Shown here in pieces: positions 31,907-39,713 of a stretch of DNA of 48,422 nt (position 1 is the stretch's first letter; every line of letters starts with the position of its first letter). Source of the stretch: an uncultured Clostridia bacterium (GTDB taxonomy: Bacteria; Bacillota; Clostridia; Oscillospirales; Ruminococcaceae); assembly GCA_937891895.1 (NCBI GenBank), contig CALATN010000216.1, forward strand, positions 1 to 48,422. The letters are read 5' to 3'. Below the pieces are notes generated by a model. It saw only the letters and a list, made by a program, of their open reading frames with translations. It made no database searches and was not told the origin of the DNA. The position numbers and the translations under genes were made by a program.

Positions 31907-32776
31907 CTATATAAACCTAAAATCAATACTCTTCAAATCATTGATGATACTTGTCACATCATCATTACTGCTGTTGACCTCCAGCACCATATATCTGACA
32001 GCGTTATCATCAAAATAATCTGAAAGCAAGGCAAGGAACTCCGCTTTCAACTCGGTATTTCTGAAATATGTATCAAAATTTCCGTGATGTGCAACACGAC
32101 TTCTGCCATTTGCGTCAGCCTTTCCCCAAAGGTGAACGCTTCCGACGTATTCCCTTATAATTTTCAGATTTTCAAACAGCACAGACATACGGTTGAGCTT
32201 ACCGCTTCCGATTTTCTCAGCCGTAAAAAGCTGTGGAATGTCAAATGCAATTTTAAGGTCAAGCTGGTAACGCTCTATGTTTTCACACAGTTCGACAAAG
32301 TCGATTGCCTTTGAAAAAAGAAATGGGGCTGACTTGTAATTTGACCCGCACCTGTTTTCAATCATAATTCTGACGTTGGGATACTTCTCGCGGGCACTAT
32401 CCTCAAACCGCTTATATATTTCAACAAACTGCGAAAAAGAAACATAGTCGCTGAACGGCGGATGAATTTCTATTACCTCGGGTGCACCTTTGCCCTCGCA
32501 AATTGAAAAAACAAACTTTGCAAAGTCACTCGCCCACTCTGCGTTTTTCCACAGCTGTGGTATTCCTATGTAATTGCAAGAATTGATATTCTCAAGGTCA
32601 GCAAGATGTCTGCTTGAAAATTTTCGTGCACCAAAGCTGTACTCTGTGTGCAGGGAGTATGCTTCTTTTGGGTAAATATCGCTTTTGTCAAAATGTGCCG
32701 CAATTTCGCTTATACGGATAGGAACGTCAGACGGATACGTCCACTTGCCGTACCTGACCATTTCAAAGTTCTTCAT
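31907..32776 (-). CDS. AP-endonuclease-2/xylose-isomerase-like TIM-barrel protein
   Basis: 289 aa. Metal-ligand-type segments follow one another as in this fold: EVIEIHPPF, IMIENRCGSN, KIAFDIPQLF, VHLWGKADANGRSRVAHHGN and MVLEVNSS. These supply Glu, Asp, His and Glu ligands, matching EndoIV-like and sugar-isomerase TIM barrels. The start overlaps the stop of the XRE gene (TAATG), so they are coupled. In defence operons such domains could process DNA or a nucleotide-sugar; the substrate is unknown. Confidence 0.75.
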   Translation of the reverse strand: MKNFEMVRYGKWTYPSDVPIRISEIAAHFDKSDIYPKEAYSLHTEYSFGARKFSSRHLADLENINSCNYIGIPQLWKNAEWASDFAKFVFSICEGKGAPEVIEIHPPFSDYVSFSQFVEIYKRFEDSAREKYPNVRIMIENRCGSNYKSAPFLFSKAIDFVELCENIERYQLDLKIAFDIPQLFTAEKIGSGKLNRMSVLFENLKIIREYVGSVHLWGKADANGRSRVAHHGNFDTYFRNTELKAEFLALLSDYFDDNAVRYMVLEVNSSNDDVTSIINDLKSIDFRFI

Positions 32777-33024
32777 TATTCTTCATCCATTCTGAATAAA
32801 ACTTCCGGCTTGATGTTAAGTGCGTCCGAAATTTCGAAAATCACTTCCAAAGACACAGGCGTAAGCATGTTCGGTGCCTCGATGTTACTCATGTGTGTTC
32901 GGCTTATGCCGATTTTCTCGGCAAGCTGTGCCTGAGTTATGTTCTTCATCTTACGCTGCAATGCAATATTCAGACCAATTCTTTTATATCTGCTTTCGTA
33001 TTTATTAAGTGAATTCTGGCTCAT
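32776..33024 (-). CDS. XRE-family regulator heading the defence-like operon
   Basis: 82 aa from the ATG at 33024; GAGGTGG lies 5 bases upstream, while the longer frame start at 33090 has none. One HTH_3 domain fills it: RKMKNITQAQLAEKIGISRT, HMSNIEAPNMLTPVSLEVIF, EISDALNIKPEVLFRMDEE. It probably represses the operon it heads, holding the HNH, methyltransferase and ATPase genes in check. The gene is divergent from the DUF4268 gene. Confidence 0.88.
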   Translation of the reverse strand: MSQNSLNKYESRYKRIGLNIALQRKMKNITQAQLAEKIGISRTHMSNIEAPNMLTPVSLEVIFEISDALNIKPEVLFRMDEE

Positions 33025-33104
33025 ATTACCACCTCTTTCTATTATTTTAATACATTTTCTTGTTGGCATAAACAAACTGTAATATTGCATTTGAACATAA
33101 AAAT

Positions 33105-33133
33105 ATCCCGCCTGTGATTTACAGACGGGATAA
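33105..33133. promoter_or_regulatory. Hairpin in the divergent control region
   Basis: TATCCCG and CGGGATA, extended by CTGT/ACAG, form an imperfect 12-bp stem between the XRE and DUF4268 genes. It may be the operator of the XRE protein or a transcript-end hairpin. Confidence 0.45.
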
Positions 33134-33154
33134 ATGGTTATGTGACAATAATGT

Positions 33155-33183
33155 TGATTTTTATAAGCATTAGTGATATGATT
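33155..33183 (+). promoter_or_regulatory. Promoter of the DUF4268 gene
   Basis: TTGATT (33155-33160), 17 bases, TATGAT (33178-33183), about 35 bases before the ATG. Confidence 0.6.
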
Positions 33184-33217
33184 ATACTATAGCTTTTATT
33201 ATTATGGAGGTTGTGTT

Positions 33218-34141
33218 ATGAAATTAGGCAGATTAACAGAAGTAGATGTACGTGAACTGTGGAAACACGAACAGTACGATTTTTCTAACTGGCTTGCAGA
33301 AGAAGAAAACATTGAATTGCTTAATGATATAATCGGACTTACATTAGTTAACATACAGAAAGAGGTGTACGTCGGTGCTTATAGATGTGACCTTGTAGCA
33401 GAAGATGAAACTACAGGCACAACTGTAATTATCGAAAATCAGCTTGAATGTTCAAACCACGACCATTTAGGAAAAATCATAACTTATGCTTCCGGACTTA
33501 ATGCAAAAGTTATAGTATGGATTGTTAAAGAGGCTCGTGAAGAACACAGAAGTGCTATCGAGTGGCTAAATAATAATACCAATGCAGATTTGGGATTTTT
33601 CCTCATTGAACTTCATGCATACAAAATCGGCAACTCTGATTGTGCTCCTAAATTTGAAGCTGTAGAAATTCCAAATGGATTTATTAAAAACGGGAAAAAT
33701 AATATTGACCAGGGCGAACTTAATAAGTCACAAGCGGAAAGGCTTGAATTTTGGAATATGCTTAATGAATATGTTACAGCACAAGGTAAACCGTTTAGTA
33801 TCAGAAAAGCACCTACAAAATCGTGGTATGTTATATCAATCGGAACAAGTGAAGCTTTTATAAGTATTACCCTTGCCAATAAGGAAAGTTATGTGGGGGT
33901 AGAATTATATATACATGATAATAAAACATTATTTGATTCATTATATAGCAAAAAGGATATTATAGAACAGGAAATAGGTTTCACATTTGACTGGCAGCGG
34001 CTTGACAATAAAAAAGCTAGCCGTATACTGCATAAGATAAATGGGTTGAATTTTGATGACCATTCAAACTACCCTGAACTTATGAATAGTATTATTGATA
34101 AAGTCATTGTAATGAAAAAGACTTTTGCGAAATATATATAA
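33218..34141 (+). CDS. DUF4268 protein with PD-(D/E)xK nuclease fold
   Basis: 307 aa, ATG 7 bases after GGAGG. The N-terminal domain carries YVGAYRCDLVAEDETTGTTV then IIENQLECSNHDHLGKI, the D...ExQ pattern of a PD-(D/E)xK-like fold, as in DUF4268 proteins. The C-terminal half (about 180-307) is the DUF4268 part with FWNMLNEYVTAQGKPFSIRK and SWYVISIGTSEAFIS. Such proteins are common in accessory islands and are suspected nucleases. It is monocistronic with its own terminator. Confidence 0.85.
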   Translation: MKLGRLTEVDVRELWKHEQYDFSNWLAEEENIELLNDIIGLTLVNIQKEVYVGAYRCDLVAEDETTGTTVIIENQLECSNHDHLGKIITYASGLNAKVIVWIVKEAREEHRSAIEWLNNNTNADLGFFLIELHAYKIGNSDCAPKFEAVEIPNGFIKNGKNNIDQGELNKSQAERLEFWNMLNEYVTAQGKPFSIRKAPTKSWYVISIGTSEAFISITLANKESYVGVELYIHDNKTLFDSLYSKKDIIEQEIGFTFDWQRLDNKKASRILHKINGLNFDDHSNYPELMNSIIDKVIVMKKTFAKYI

Positions 34142-34147
34142 TAACCC

Positions 34148-34190
34148 AAGACTCCCTTAACCAAGTGTACTGGTCAAGGGAGTCTTTTAC
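34148..34190. terminator. Terminator of the DUF4268 gene
   Basis: AAGACTCCCTT/AAGGGAGTCTT with ACCA/TGGT continuing inward, loop AGTGTAC, followed by TTAC. It begins 6 bases after the stop. Confidence 0.85.
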
Positions 34191-34209
34191 TATGAGCTTA
34201 AACATTCCA

Positions 34210-34482
34210 TCAAAAATCAAAATCCTGTGAAAAAGTAATATCAACGTGAAATTCATTTTTGCTAACTATACTGCTTTTTTCGTTGTTAAGTTCTGTAATT
34301 GTAAGGTAATAATCCTCATTTTTATTGAACGTTACTCCACTGTTAAGTTCAAACTGCGGTGCAAATTCAGTTTGTAATGAGTCTTCTTCATATTTTATAA
34401 CTGAACTTACAGCATTGCCATTTTCATCGGCAAGAAAAACCTCATATTCAGAATCTGAATACTGTGATGCACTACTTTATTA
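34210..34482 (-). pseudogene. C-terminal fragment of an unidentified protein
   Basis: An open minus-strand frame of about 88 codons, preceded by two TAA codons and lacking a start, reads ASQYSDSEYEVFLADENGNA, FELNSGVTFNKNEDYYLTIT and ends in FSQDFDF. The beta-strand-rich, Ser/Asn/Glu-rich composition suggests an extracellular Ig-like or lipoprotein domain. The upstream part is missing. Not recognised. Confidence 0.5.
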
Positions 34483-34500
34483 ACTCCTTATCTGATTTCT

Positions 34501-35289
34501 CTATCTTAAAAGTTTCTTGAAACCTCTCCAAATAATACAGGTCTGAACAAGCATATAGATCCCCACGCCTATCATTATCAGCATAACACTTCCGCCAATA
34601 GCAATGACCAAATCATTTTCCCCTGCCAGCATGGAACATGCCATAAGTGGTATCACACTTGCAAAACAAAGCACGATGCCCACAATAATTTTAAGCAGAT
34701 GGGTATGCTCACTTGTTTTCATAAGCTCCCTGACCATGCCGTCAACACCGTACTCTGTTTCAAAGGTTCCCTTTTTAAGATGCGAGAAATTACGCAGCTT
34801 GATGCAGCTTAAAACAATCACAATAACCGCCGCTGTCAGTATGAATATCTGTATGACTGAACCAAACATTGCCCCTTGGTCAGCTGTAAACGGCACGCTG
34901 CCGCCAATGCCGACCGCATATAATATTGCAGCAATGATCGGTGAAACACATAACAGTAACAGCCCGATACCGATACCCTTTGAAGCCTCTTTTACTGCCG
35001 AAAGATATTGGTTTGCCTCCTCCATTGTTACAATACGCTTTGTATCGCTTTCGATAGGCTTTTCTTTGACTTCTTCCTTTTCGGGCGTTTCAATCTCATC
35101 CTTAAGCAGATAATCGGTTGAAACTCCGAAAACCTCTGCCATAGCTATTATCTTGTTGATGTCAGGAACTGTCTGCATACTTTCCCATTTTGATACGGCC
35201 TGTCTGCTTACTCCGATCTGTTCTCCGAACTCCTCCTGTGACCAGCCGTTCTTTTTTCTTAGTTCAATAATTTTATCCGCTAATATCAT
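34501..35289 (-). CDS. XRE-family regulator with a C-terminal membrane domain
   Basis: 262 aa. Residues 1-63 form an HTH_3 domain (IIELRKKNGWSQEEFGEQIG, SRQAVSKWESMQTVPDINKI). After a charged linker, four hydrophobic segments follow near 95-125, 142-163, 198-222 and 227-255. The class is common in Firmicutes as membrane-tethered repressors of adjacent transport or stress genes. It lies 5 bases after the alpha/beta hydrolase gene and is probably cotranscribed with it. Confidence 0.88.
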   Translation of the reverse strand: MILADKIIELRKKNGWSQEEFGEQIGVSRQAVSKWESMQTVPDINKIIAMAEVFGVSTDYLLKDEIETPEKEEVKEKPIESDTKRIVTMEEANQYLSAVKEASKGIGIGLLLLCVSPIIAAILYAVGIGGSVPFTADQGAMFGSVIQIFILTAAVIVIVLSCIKLRNFSHLKKGTFETEYGVDGMVRELMKTSEHTHLLKIIVGIVLCFASVIPLMACSMLAGENDLVIAIGGSVMLIMIGVGIYMLVQTCIIWRGFKKLLR

Positions 35290-35294
35290 ATCTG

Positions 35295-36284
35295 TTACTC
35301 CTGATCCAAATAAGCCTTGATTTCCTCACTGATACGGACATATTCAATATTATGCATGAAATGTCCGCAGTCAAGCTGAATGTAAGTACCGTTTTCCTTA
35401 TCAGATATATATTCCTTCTGAAGCTCTATCCAGGTTTCAGGGCTGTCCATACCTAATTCCTCACCATTTGAAATAAACATCAGCATCGGAACATCAGGCT
35501 TTGGCATACTGCATATCAGATCCATATCCTCAGGCAAGGAAAGCATACCTGTCATCATAGTCTTATTGGGGTATATCTTATAGGCAAGTGCCTTGTAAAC
35601 TGCTTTATCCTCATCTGTAAGAGTTCCCGTTTTAAATGAGTCAATAAGCTCATCAATGGGCTGAAATCTTGTAAGGCCAAAGGTTCTGTACATGAACACC
35701 ATGCTGTCAACCGAAGCTTCCATATCCTCTTTCATTGCTCTCATTTCGTCCATATCATACATTTTTTCATAGTACGCAGGCACGGACATATCAAGACCAA
35801 TAATTGCTTCAACCTCATCGGGATAAAGCTGTGCCCATAGGATCGCTTCAATGCCGCTTGCTGAATGAGGAATCAGAATATACGGTCCGTCAATTTCAAG
35901 CTTTGACAGAGCTTCTCTTTCCCAGTTCAATATAGTATCAAGAGCAGGAACACCCTCAACCTCATCACTGAAACCATACCCAGGTCTTTCAATCACAACT
36001 ATACGATAATCATCACTCAACAGAGAAAAAAGTGACTTTGCCTCCAATATAGGAGAGGGCATTCCTCCGCCCTGTAAAAATACAAGCGTCTTTTCCCCTG
36101 TACCCTCCGTATATACACTGATATTGTGTCCGTTTATTTCAACAAGCTCGCCCAAAGGTACTAAATATTTTTCTTCCCTTGCCGACTGTATTTTATGATA
36201 TGAGAACACCCCCACACCTGCCAGCAGCACTAATATCACAATACCGAGAATAACCTTGCCTATCACTTTCAGAACTTTTTTCAT
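35295..36284 (-). CDS. Membrane-anchored alpha/beta hydrolase
   Basis: 329 aa. The N-terminal helix (VIGKVILGIVILVLLAGVGV) is an uncleaved anchor. The hydrolase fold follows with FLQGGGMPSP as oxyanion loop, VVIERPGYGFSD, a nucleophile elbow PHSASG near 142-147, and a C-terminal LDCGHFMHN with the catalytic His. The catalytic domain should lie outside the membrane. The usual G-x-S-x-G is changed to H-S-A-S-G. Substrate unknown. AAAGGATG precedes the start. Confidence 0.88.
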   Translation of the reverse strand: MKKVLKVIGKVILGIVILVLLAGVGVFSYHKIQSAREEKYLVPLGELVEINGHNISVYTEGTGEKTLVFLQGGGMPSPILEAKSLFSLLSDDYRIVVIERPGYGFSDEVEGVPALDTILNWEREALSKLEIDGPYILIPHSASGIEAILWAQLYPDEVEAIIGLDMSVPAYYEKMYDMDEMRAMKEDMEASVDSMVFMYRTFGLTRFQPIDELIDSFKTGTLTDEDKAVYKALAYKIYPNKTMMTGMLSLPEDMDLICSMPKPDVPMLMFISNGEELGMDSPETWIELQKEYISDKENGTYIQLDCGHFMHNIEYVRISEEIKAYLDQE

Positions 36285-36385
36285 AAGACTTTACATCCTT
36301 TCTGTTTGTCATGGTTTTTACACCTCTGATTATACAAAAAAGGACTGTTGACATCTACCATCCAGGGCTTGCAATCTGTCAACTG

Positions 36386-36569
36386 AGCCTTACATTTGCC
36401 TGAAATACGTGATTTTTCATATATAACTTTAAATTTCCACTCTTTTGCGGCAAACCAATTATACCACAGAATATATATCTTTTCAACCGGATATCTTCTG
36501 CTTTCAGCACCTATTCTATCTGTTAATTAAAACTTTTCGCTCAAAGCTTGTATATATTATCAAATAAGA
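36386..36569. repeat. Direct repeat, copy B (about 184 bp)
   Basis: A second copy of 21197-21383 in the same orientation, starting AGCCTTACATTTGCC and ending CAAATAAG. It carries the end of lysR and the start of the Sau3AI fragment, but neither gene continues here. The stretch 36285-36894 otherwise holds only small repeats. Confidence 0.9.
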
Positions 36570-36730
36570 CAATATAACATTTCCTGCAAAAACACGGAAA
36601 ATCGCATTTTACAGTCTGCTTTTGTACGACACTCTAATAGTAATCATTTGGATTTATTTGAAGGCACCTTTGACAACCAGAATAGTTACACAATATGCTT
36701 TAAAAGTGAACAAGTAACTATTGATAGAAC

Positions 36731-36751
36731 CTGCTCATTACGAATGAGCAG
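36731..36751. repeat. Palindrome shared with 23.6 kb
   Basis: Arms CTGCTCATT and AATGAGCAG around ACG. The same CCTGCTCATTACGAATGAG stands at 23584, there with a shorter stem. Both copies lie in gene-free stretches with other repeats. Confidence 0.7.
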
Positions 36752-36822
36752 TCCAGGCTGCAATCAGCAACAAGTAATTCGGACAAGCTGTCTGAAATGC
36801 AGATTGCATAACGAAAAAATGA

Positions 36823-36855
36823 CCTCCTCATTCCGAAAGGAATGGGGAGGTTTTT
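36823..36855. terminator. Bidirectional terminator after tetR
   Basis: CCTCCTCATTCC, loop GAAA, GGAATGGGGAGG (one mismatch), then TTTTT on the plus strand and TCATTTTTT on the minus strand. The flank GGTTTTTGTGTTTGTATGAG recurs at 39196. Confidence 0.8.
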
Positions 36856-36894
36856 GTGTTTGTATGAGATTTGGTATAGTTTAAAATCAAGCAC

Positions 36895-37461
36895 TTATTT
36901 TTTTAGCATTGCGACAATCCACTCAGGGTTAGGAGCTTTGAGGGTCTTGTCTCTTGCCATATCTTCCATAACGCCCTGAACGGCAGCCCAGAAACAGCCT
37001 GAAAGCTGTTTCGGATCACCTTCTCTGAAAACACCCGCTTTCTGACCTGACTCTATTATTTTAGCGGAATTTTCAATCTGATTTACAGAAAGTGCTGCCT
37101 GCCGTGCCTCTTCTGGCATACCCGGCCGCCTTGCTTGTCCCATAAGGACAAACATATCAAAAACCCACGGCTGCTCATCAGCGTATGAGAACAGCCTTTT
37201 TAAAAATTCAGTAAAGAAAATTTCAGGCGGAATGTCAGCCATTTTATCAGGTGCTTTTGTTGCTGCCGTACCCATTTTCACAAGCTCCAGCAGCAGTTCT
37301 TCTTTCGATTCAAAATAATGGAACATAAGCCCCGTACTCATGGAAACCGCTTCGGCTATATCGGATATTTTGGTTTCGTGAAAACCTTTTTCTACAAATA
37401 AATGAAGTGCCGTCATAAGAATTGCCTTGCGGCGTTCTTCTTTTTGTTCTTTACGAGTCAT
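36895..37461 (-). CDS. TetR-family repressor
   Basis: 188 aa from the ATG at 37461 (AAAGGTG 6 bases upstream); an earlier in-frame ATG lies in the oxidoreductase gene. The N-terminal HTH is typical: ILMTALHLFVEKGFHETKIS, DIAEAVSMSTGLMFHYFESK. The ligand domain is helical. It follows the oxidoreductase gene by 10 bases, so both are on one transcript, and a 31-bp palindrome at the operon promoter is its likely operator. Confidence 0.9.
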   Translation of the reverse strand: MTRKEQKEERRKAILMTALHLFVEKGFHETKISDIAEAVSMSTGLMFHYFESKEELLLELVKMGTAATKAPDKMADIPPEIFFTEFLKRLFSYADEQPWVFDMFVLMGQARRPGMPEEARQAALSVNQIENSAKIIESGQKAGVFREGDPKQLSGCFWAAVQGVMEDMARDKTLKAPNPEWIVAMLKK

Positions 37462-37471
37462 AATTTCACCT

Positions 37472-38965
37472 TTAAATTTCTGTATTTCTTTTCTGCTTTT
37501 TAAGTATTCTCTGTACTGCAAACTTTCCGCTTGCAACCGCAACGGGAAGTCCGCCGGGAGAGTTTGTCCACTGACCTGCAACATAAAGATTTCTGATTCC
37601 TTTAAGCTGACCCTTCATTTTAATCTGCTTTCCTGCAGGTGTTGTAACAAAGCTCATGTAACTGCCGTGATATGCACCACAGTATCTTTCATAGGTTACG
37701 GGAGTCCATACGTCAAGGAATTCAAGGGAGCCGCTCATTTCGGGGAATGCCTTTTCGATACGCTTTGCAACTTCCGATACAAGTGCATCCTTTGTCTTTT
37801 CATAGTCTTCCTTTGAAAGACCTTTCCAGAAATCAAAATCCTCGTCAGTCTGGGTAATGCAGGTCTGGATTACCATTTTATCACCCTGAATGTAAATATC
37901 ATCATAATTATACAGCTTTACGTACATTCTGTCAAATGTTCTGCTGCCGATTTTTACAGGCTCAACCTCTGCAAAGGTTGTTTCACCCACAGCGTCGGTT
38001 CTGTTCACCGCAAAAGCAACCTGAAAGCCGCTTGTTGCAGGGTACGCTCCGGGATTGTCATAAGCCTCCTTTAATTCCTTTGGCATATATTTGTTCGGAA
38101 GAAGCTTGTTGAAAAGAATGTAGGTATCAACTGTCGGAATTACATAATCAGCTGAAATGAATGTGCCGTCAGCAAGCTTTATGCCTGTTGCATTTTTCTT
38201 TTCAACAACGATAGCGTCTGTGCTTTTGCCGTAAAAAATCTTACCGCCCAGCTCCTTGAACTTCTTTTCCATACGGAGGGAAAGCTGAAGCGAGCCGCCC
38301 ATAGGAATTTTGCCGTTTCCGTCTGCCATAGTCGCATAGGAAACTAAAAAAGAATATGTGCAGTAGGATTTCGGAAGGTAGTCGCACATAAGACGCTGAA
38401 GAAGCGGATGCCTGAAACGCTTGCTGTATTCCTCAAGGGAAAGCTTGCCGAATTCTTTCATAACCTTGGGAAAATCCATCATTGTTGACCCCATTGAGAT
38501 ATAGTCCTTCATTCCCCACATTTCCATAGGCTTCTTTGCAGGGAAAAGACACTGCTTTGAATATTCCACATACTGAATGAATTTTTCTATTTCATCCTTA
38601 TCTTCGGGTGATAATTCTGTAAGCTCCCTTTTTGTTCTTTCAAGGTCATTCCAGAGAGTTGCACTCTGTCCGTTATATGTAGATGTATAGAAAGAATCAA
38701 TATCGGCGTATTCTGTGTCGTCCGATAATGCACCTACCGTCTTCCACACATCGTAAAGCTCTGTACCCTTTCTTGTGCCCGTAAGCCAGTGAATACAGTT
38801 GTCTATGTGATAGCCTTTTCTGTTCCAGCCTATGCACTCGCCGCCCGGGATTGGATTCTTCTCATATATTTCAGCTTCAAAGCCTGCCATTCGGGCATAT
38901 ATACCTGCCGAAAGACCTGCAATTCCTCCACCTATAATTACTACCTTTTCTGTTGTGCTGTTCAT
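37472..38965 (-). CDS. Phytoene-desaturase-like FAD/NAD(P) oxidoreductase
   Basis: 497 aa. The dinucleotide fold is N-terminal (VVIIGGGIAGLSAGIYARMA, GFEAEIYEKN), followed by PGGECIGWNRKGYHIDN as in CrtI/carotenoid-isomerase-type amine oxidoreductases. The C-terminus has the second FAD motif, NLYVAGQWTNSPGGLPVAVA. Family members oxidise or isomerise lipid-like or carotenoid substrates; here the substrate is unknown. Under control of the downstream tetR. Confidence 0.9.
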   Translation of the reverse strand: MNSTTEKVVIIGGGIAGLSAGIYARMAGFEAEIYEKNPIPGGECIGWNRKGYHIDNCIHWLTGTRKGTELYDVWKTVGALSDDTEYADIDSFYTSTYNGQSATLWNDLERTKRELTELSPEDKDEIEKFIQYVEYSKQCLFPAKKPMEMWGMKDYISMGSTMMDFPKVMKEFGKLSLEEYSKRFRHPLLQRLMCDYLPKSYCTYSFLVSYATMADGNGKIPMGGSLQLSLRMEKKFKELGGKIFYGKSTDAIVVEKKNATGIKLADGTFISADYVIPTVDTYILFNKLLPNKYMPKELKEAYDNPGAYPATSGFQVAFAVNRTDAVGETTFAEVEPVKIGSRTFDRMYVKLYNYDDIYIQGDKMVIQTCITQTDEDFDFWKGLSKEDYEKTKDALVSEVAKRIEKAFPEMSGSLEFLDVWTPVTYERYCGAYHGSYMSFVTTPAGKQIKMKGQLKGIRNLYVAGQWTNSPGGLPVAVASGKFAVQRILKKQKRNTEI

Positions 38966-38991
38966 GACAATTCCTCCGTAAATCTATTTTG

Positions 38992-39022
38992 TTGAATTTA
39001 TATTCAATGAATGTAAATTCAA
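38992..39022. promoter_or_regulatory. TetR operator, 31-bp palindrome
   Basis: TTGAATTTATATTCA and TGAATGTAAATTCAA around a central A: 15-bp arms with a single mismatch. It touches the -10 box and spans the start point of the oxidoreductase-tetR operon, ideal for autorepression. Confidence 0.8.
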
Positions 39023-39049
39023 TATATCACAACTTTTTATATTTGTCAA
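39021..39049 (-). promoter_or_regulatory. Promoter of the oxidoreductase-tetR operon
   Basis: TTGACA (39049-39044), 17 bases, TATATT (39026-39021) on the minus strand. Confidence 0.75.
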
Positions 39050-39161
39050 TAGGTTTTTGAAATTTTTTCATAGCGTTTTTTATCAAACTGCAACTACCTC
39101 CGTGCTAAACAGTGGGAGGATTTAACCGTTGAAGTGCGGATAAGCTGATGTGAATAAGAAA

Positions 39162-39261
39162 CAAAACGACCTCCCCTTCTCTTATGAGTTGGGAAGGTTT
39201 TTGTGTTTGTATGAGATTTTCTCATTCAAAAAGTTTTTACCTCTATAGAAGTAAAAACTTT
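39162..39261. terminator. Two terminator-like hairpins in the gap before the merR fragment
   Basis: First, an imperfect CCTCCCC...GGGAAGG stem with TTTTT and the flank TTTGTGTTTGTATGAGATTT, shared with 36851. Second, AAAGTTTTTAC and GTAAAAACTTT (perfect 11 bp, 39230-39261). I see no gene in 39050-39337. Confidence 0.6.
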
Positions 39262-39337
39262 GGATTTTGATATAGTTTTTCGGTTTTTAGTGTTTGCCAA
39301 CTTGTCTTTTAATTATCAATCGGATGTGTGTAATATT

Positions 39338-39613
39338 TTATTTTCCTCTTAATTTTTTTCTTATTGCTTGAAATTCCTCAGGCAATTCTTCTATAGCCAT
39401 ATTTCTGGGAACATCTGTTGTGCCATTTGCATTTGCGGTTTCATAATACCACTTCTTGAAATCAAGTGTAGCAAGGGTTTCCTGTAAATCGGCAATCTGC
39501 TTTTTCACTGCTTCACGCTGTTTTATAATCAGCTCCAGACGTTCATCAATAGTGGAGTCGCCTTCCATTGCCATTAAAATAAATGAGCGGATATCCTTTA
39601 GGGCAATGACCAT
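39338..39613 (-). pseudogene. C-terminal fragment of a MerR-family regulator
   Basis: 91 codons: LKDIRSFILMAMEGDSTIDE, LELIIKQREAVKKQIADLQE, LDFKKWYYETANANGTTDVP. This is the hinge, coiled coil and C-terminal part of a MerR regulator. The HTH (about 45 residues) is absent and the upstream frame does not encode it, so the gene is truncated. It lies between terminators and has no clear promoter. Confidence 0.75.
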
Positions 39614-39676
39614 ATAGAAGTATTCCGAAATACTAATAGTTATTGACTAAACGGCAGCTGATGTAAAAAGCAAACA

Positions 39677-39706
39677 GAGCAGTATCGCTTAATTGCGGTA
39701 CTGCTC
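39677..39706 (-). terminator. Terminator of the trp operon
   Basis: On the minus strand GAGCAGTA and TACTGCTC with CGC/GCG continuing inside, followed by TGTTTGCTTTTT, just after trpA. Confidence 0.8.
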
Positions 39707-39713
39707 TTAATCT

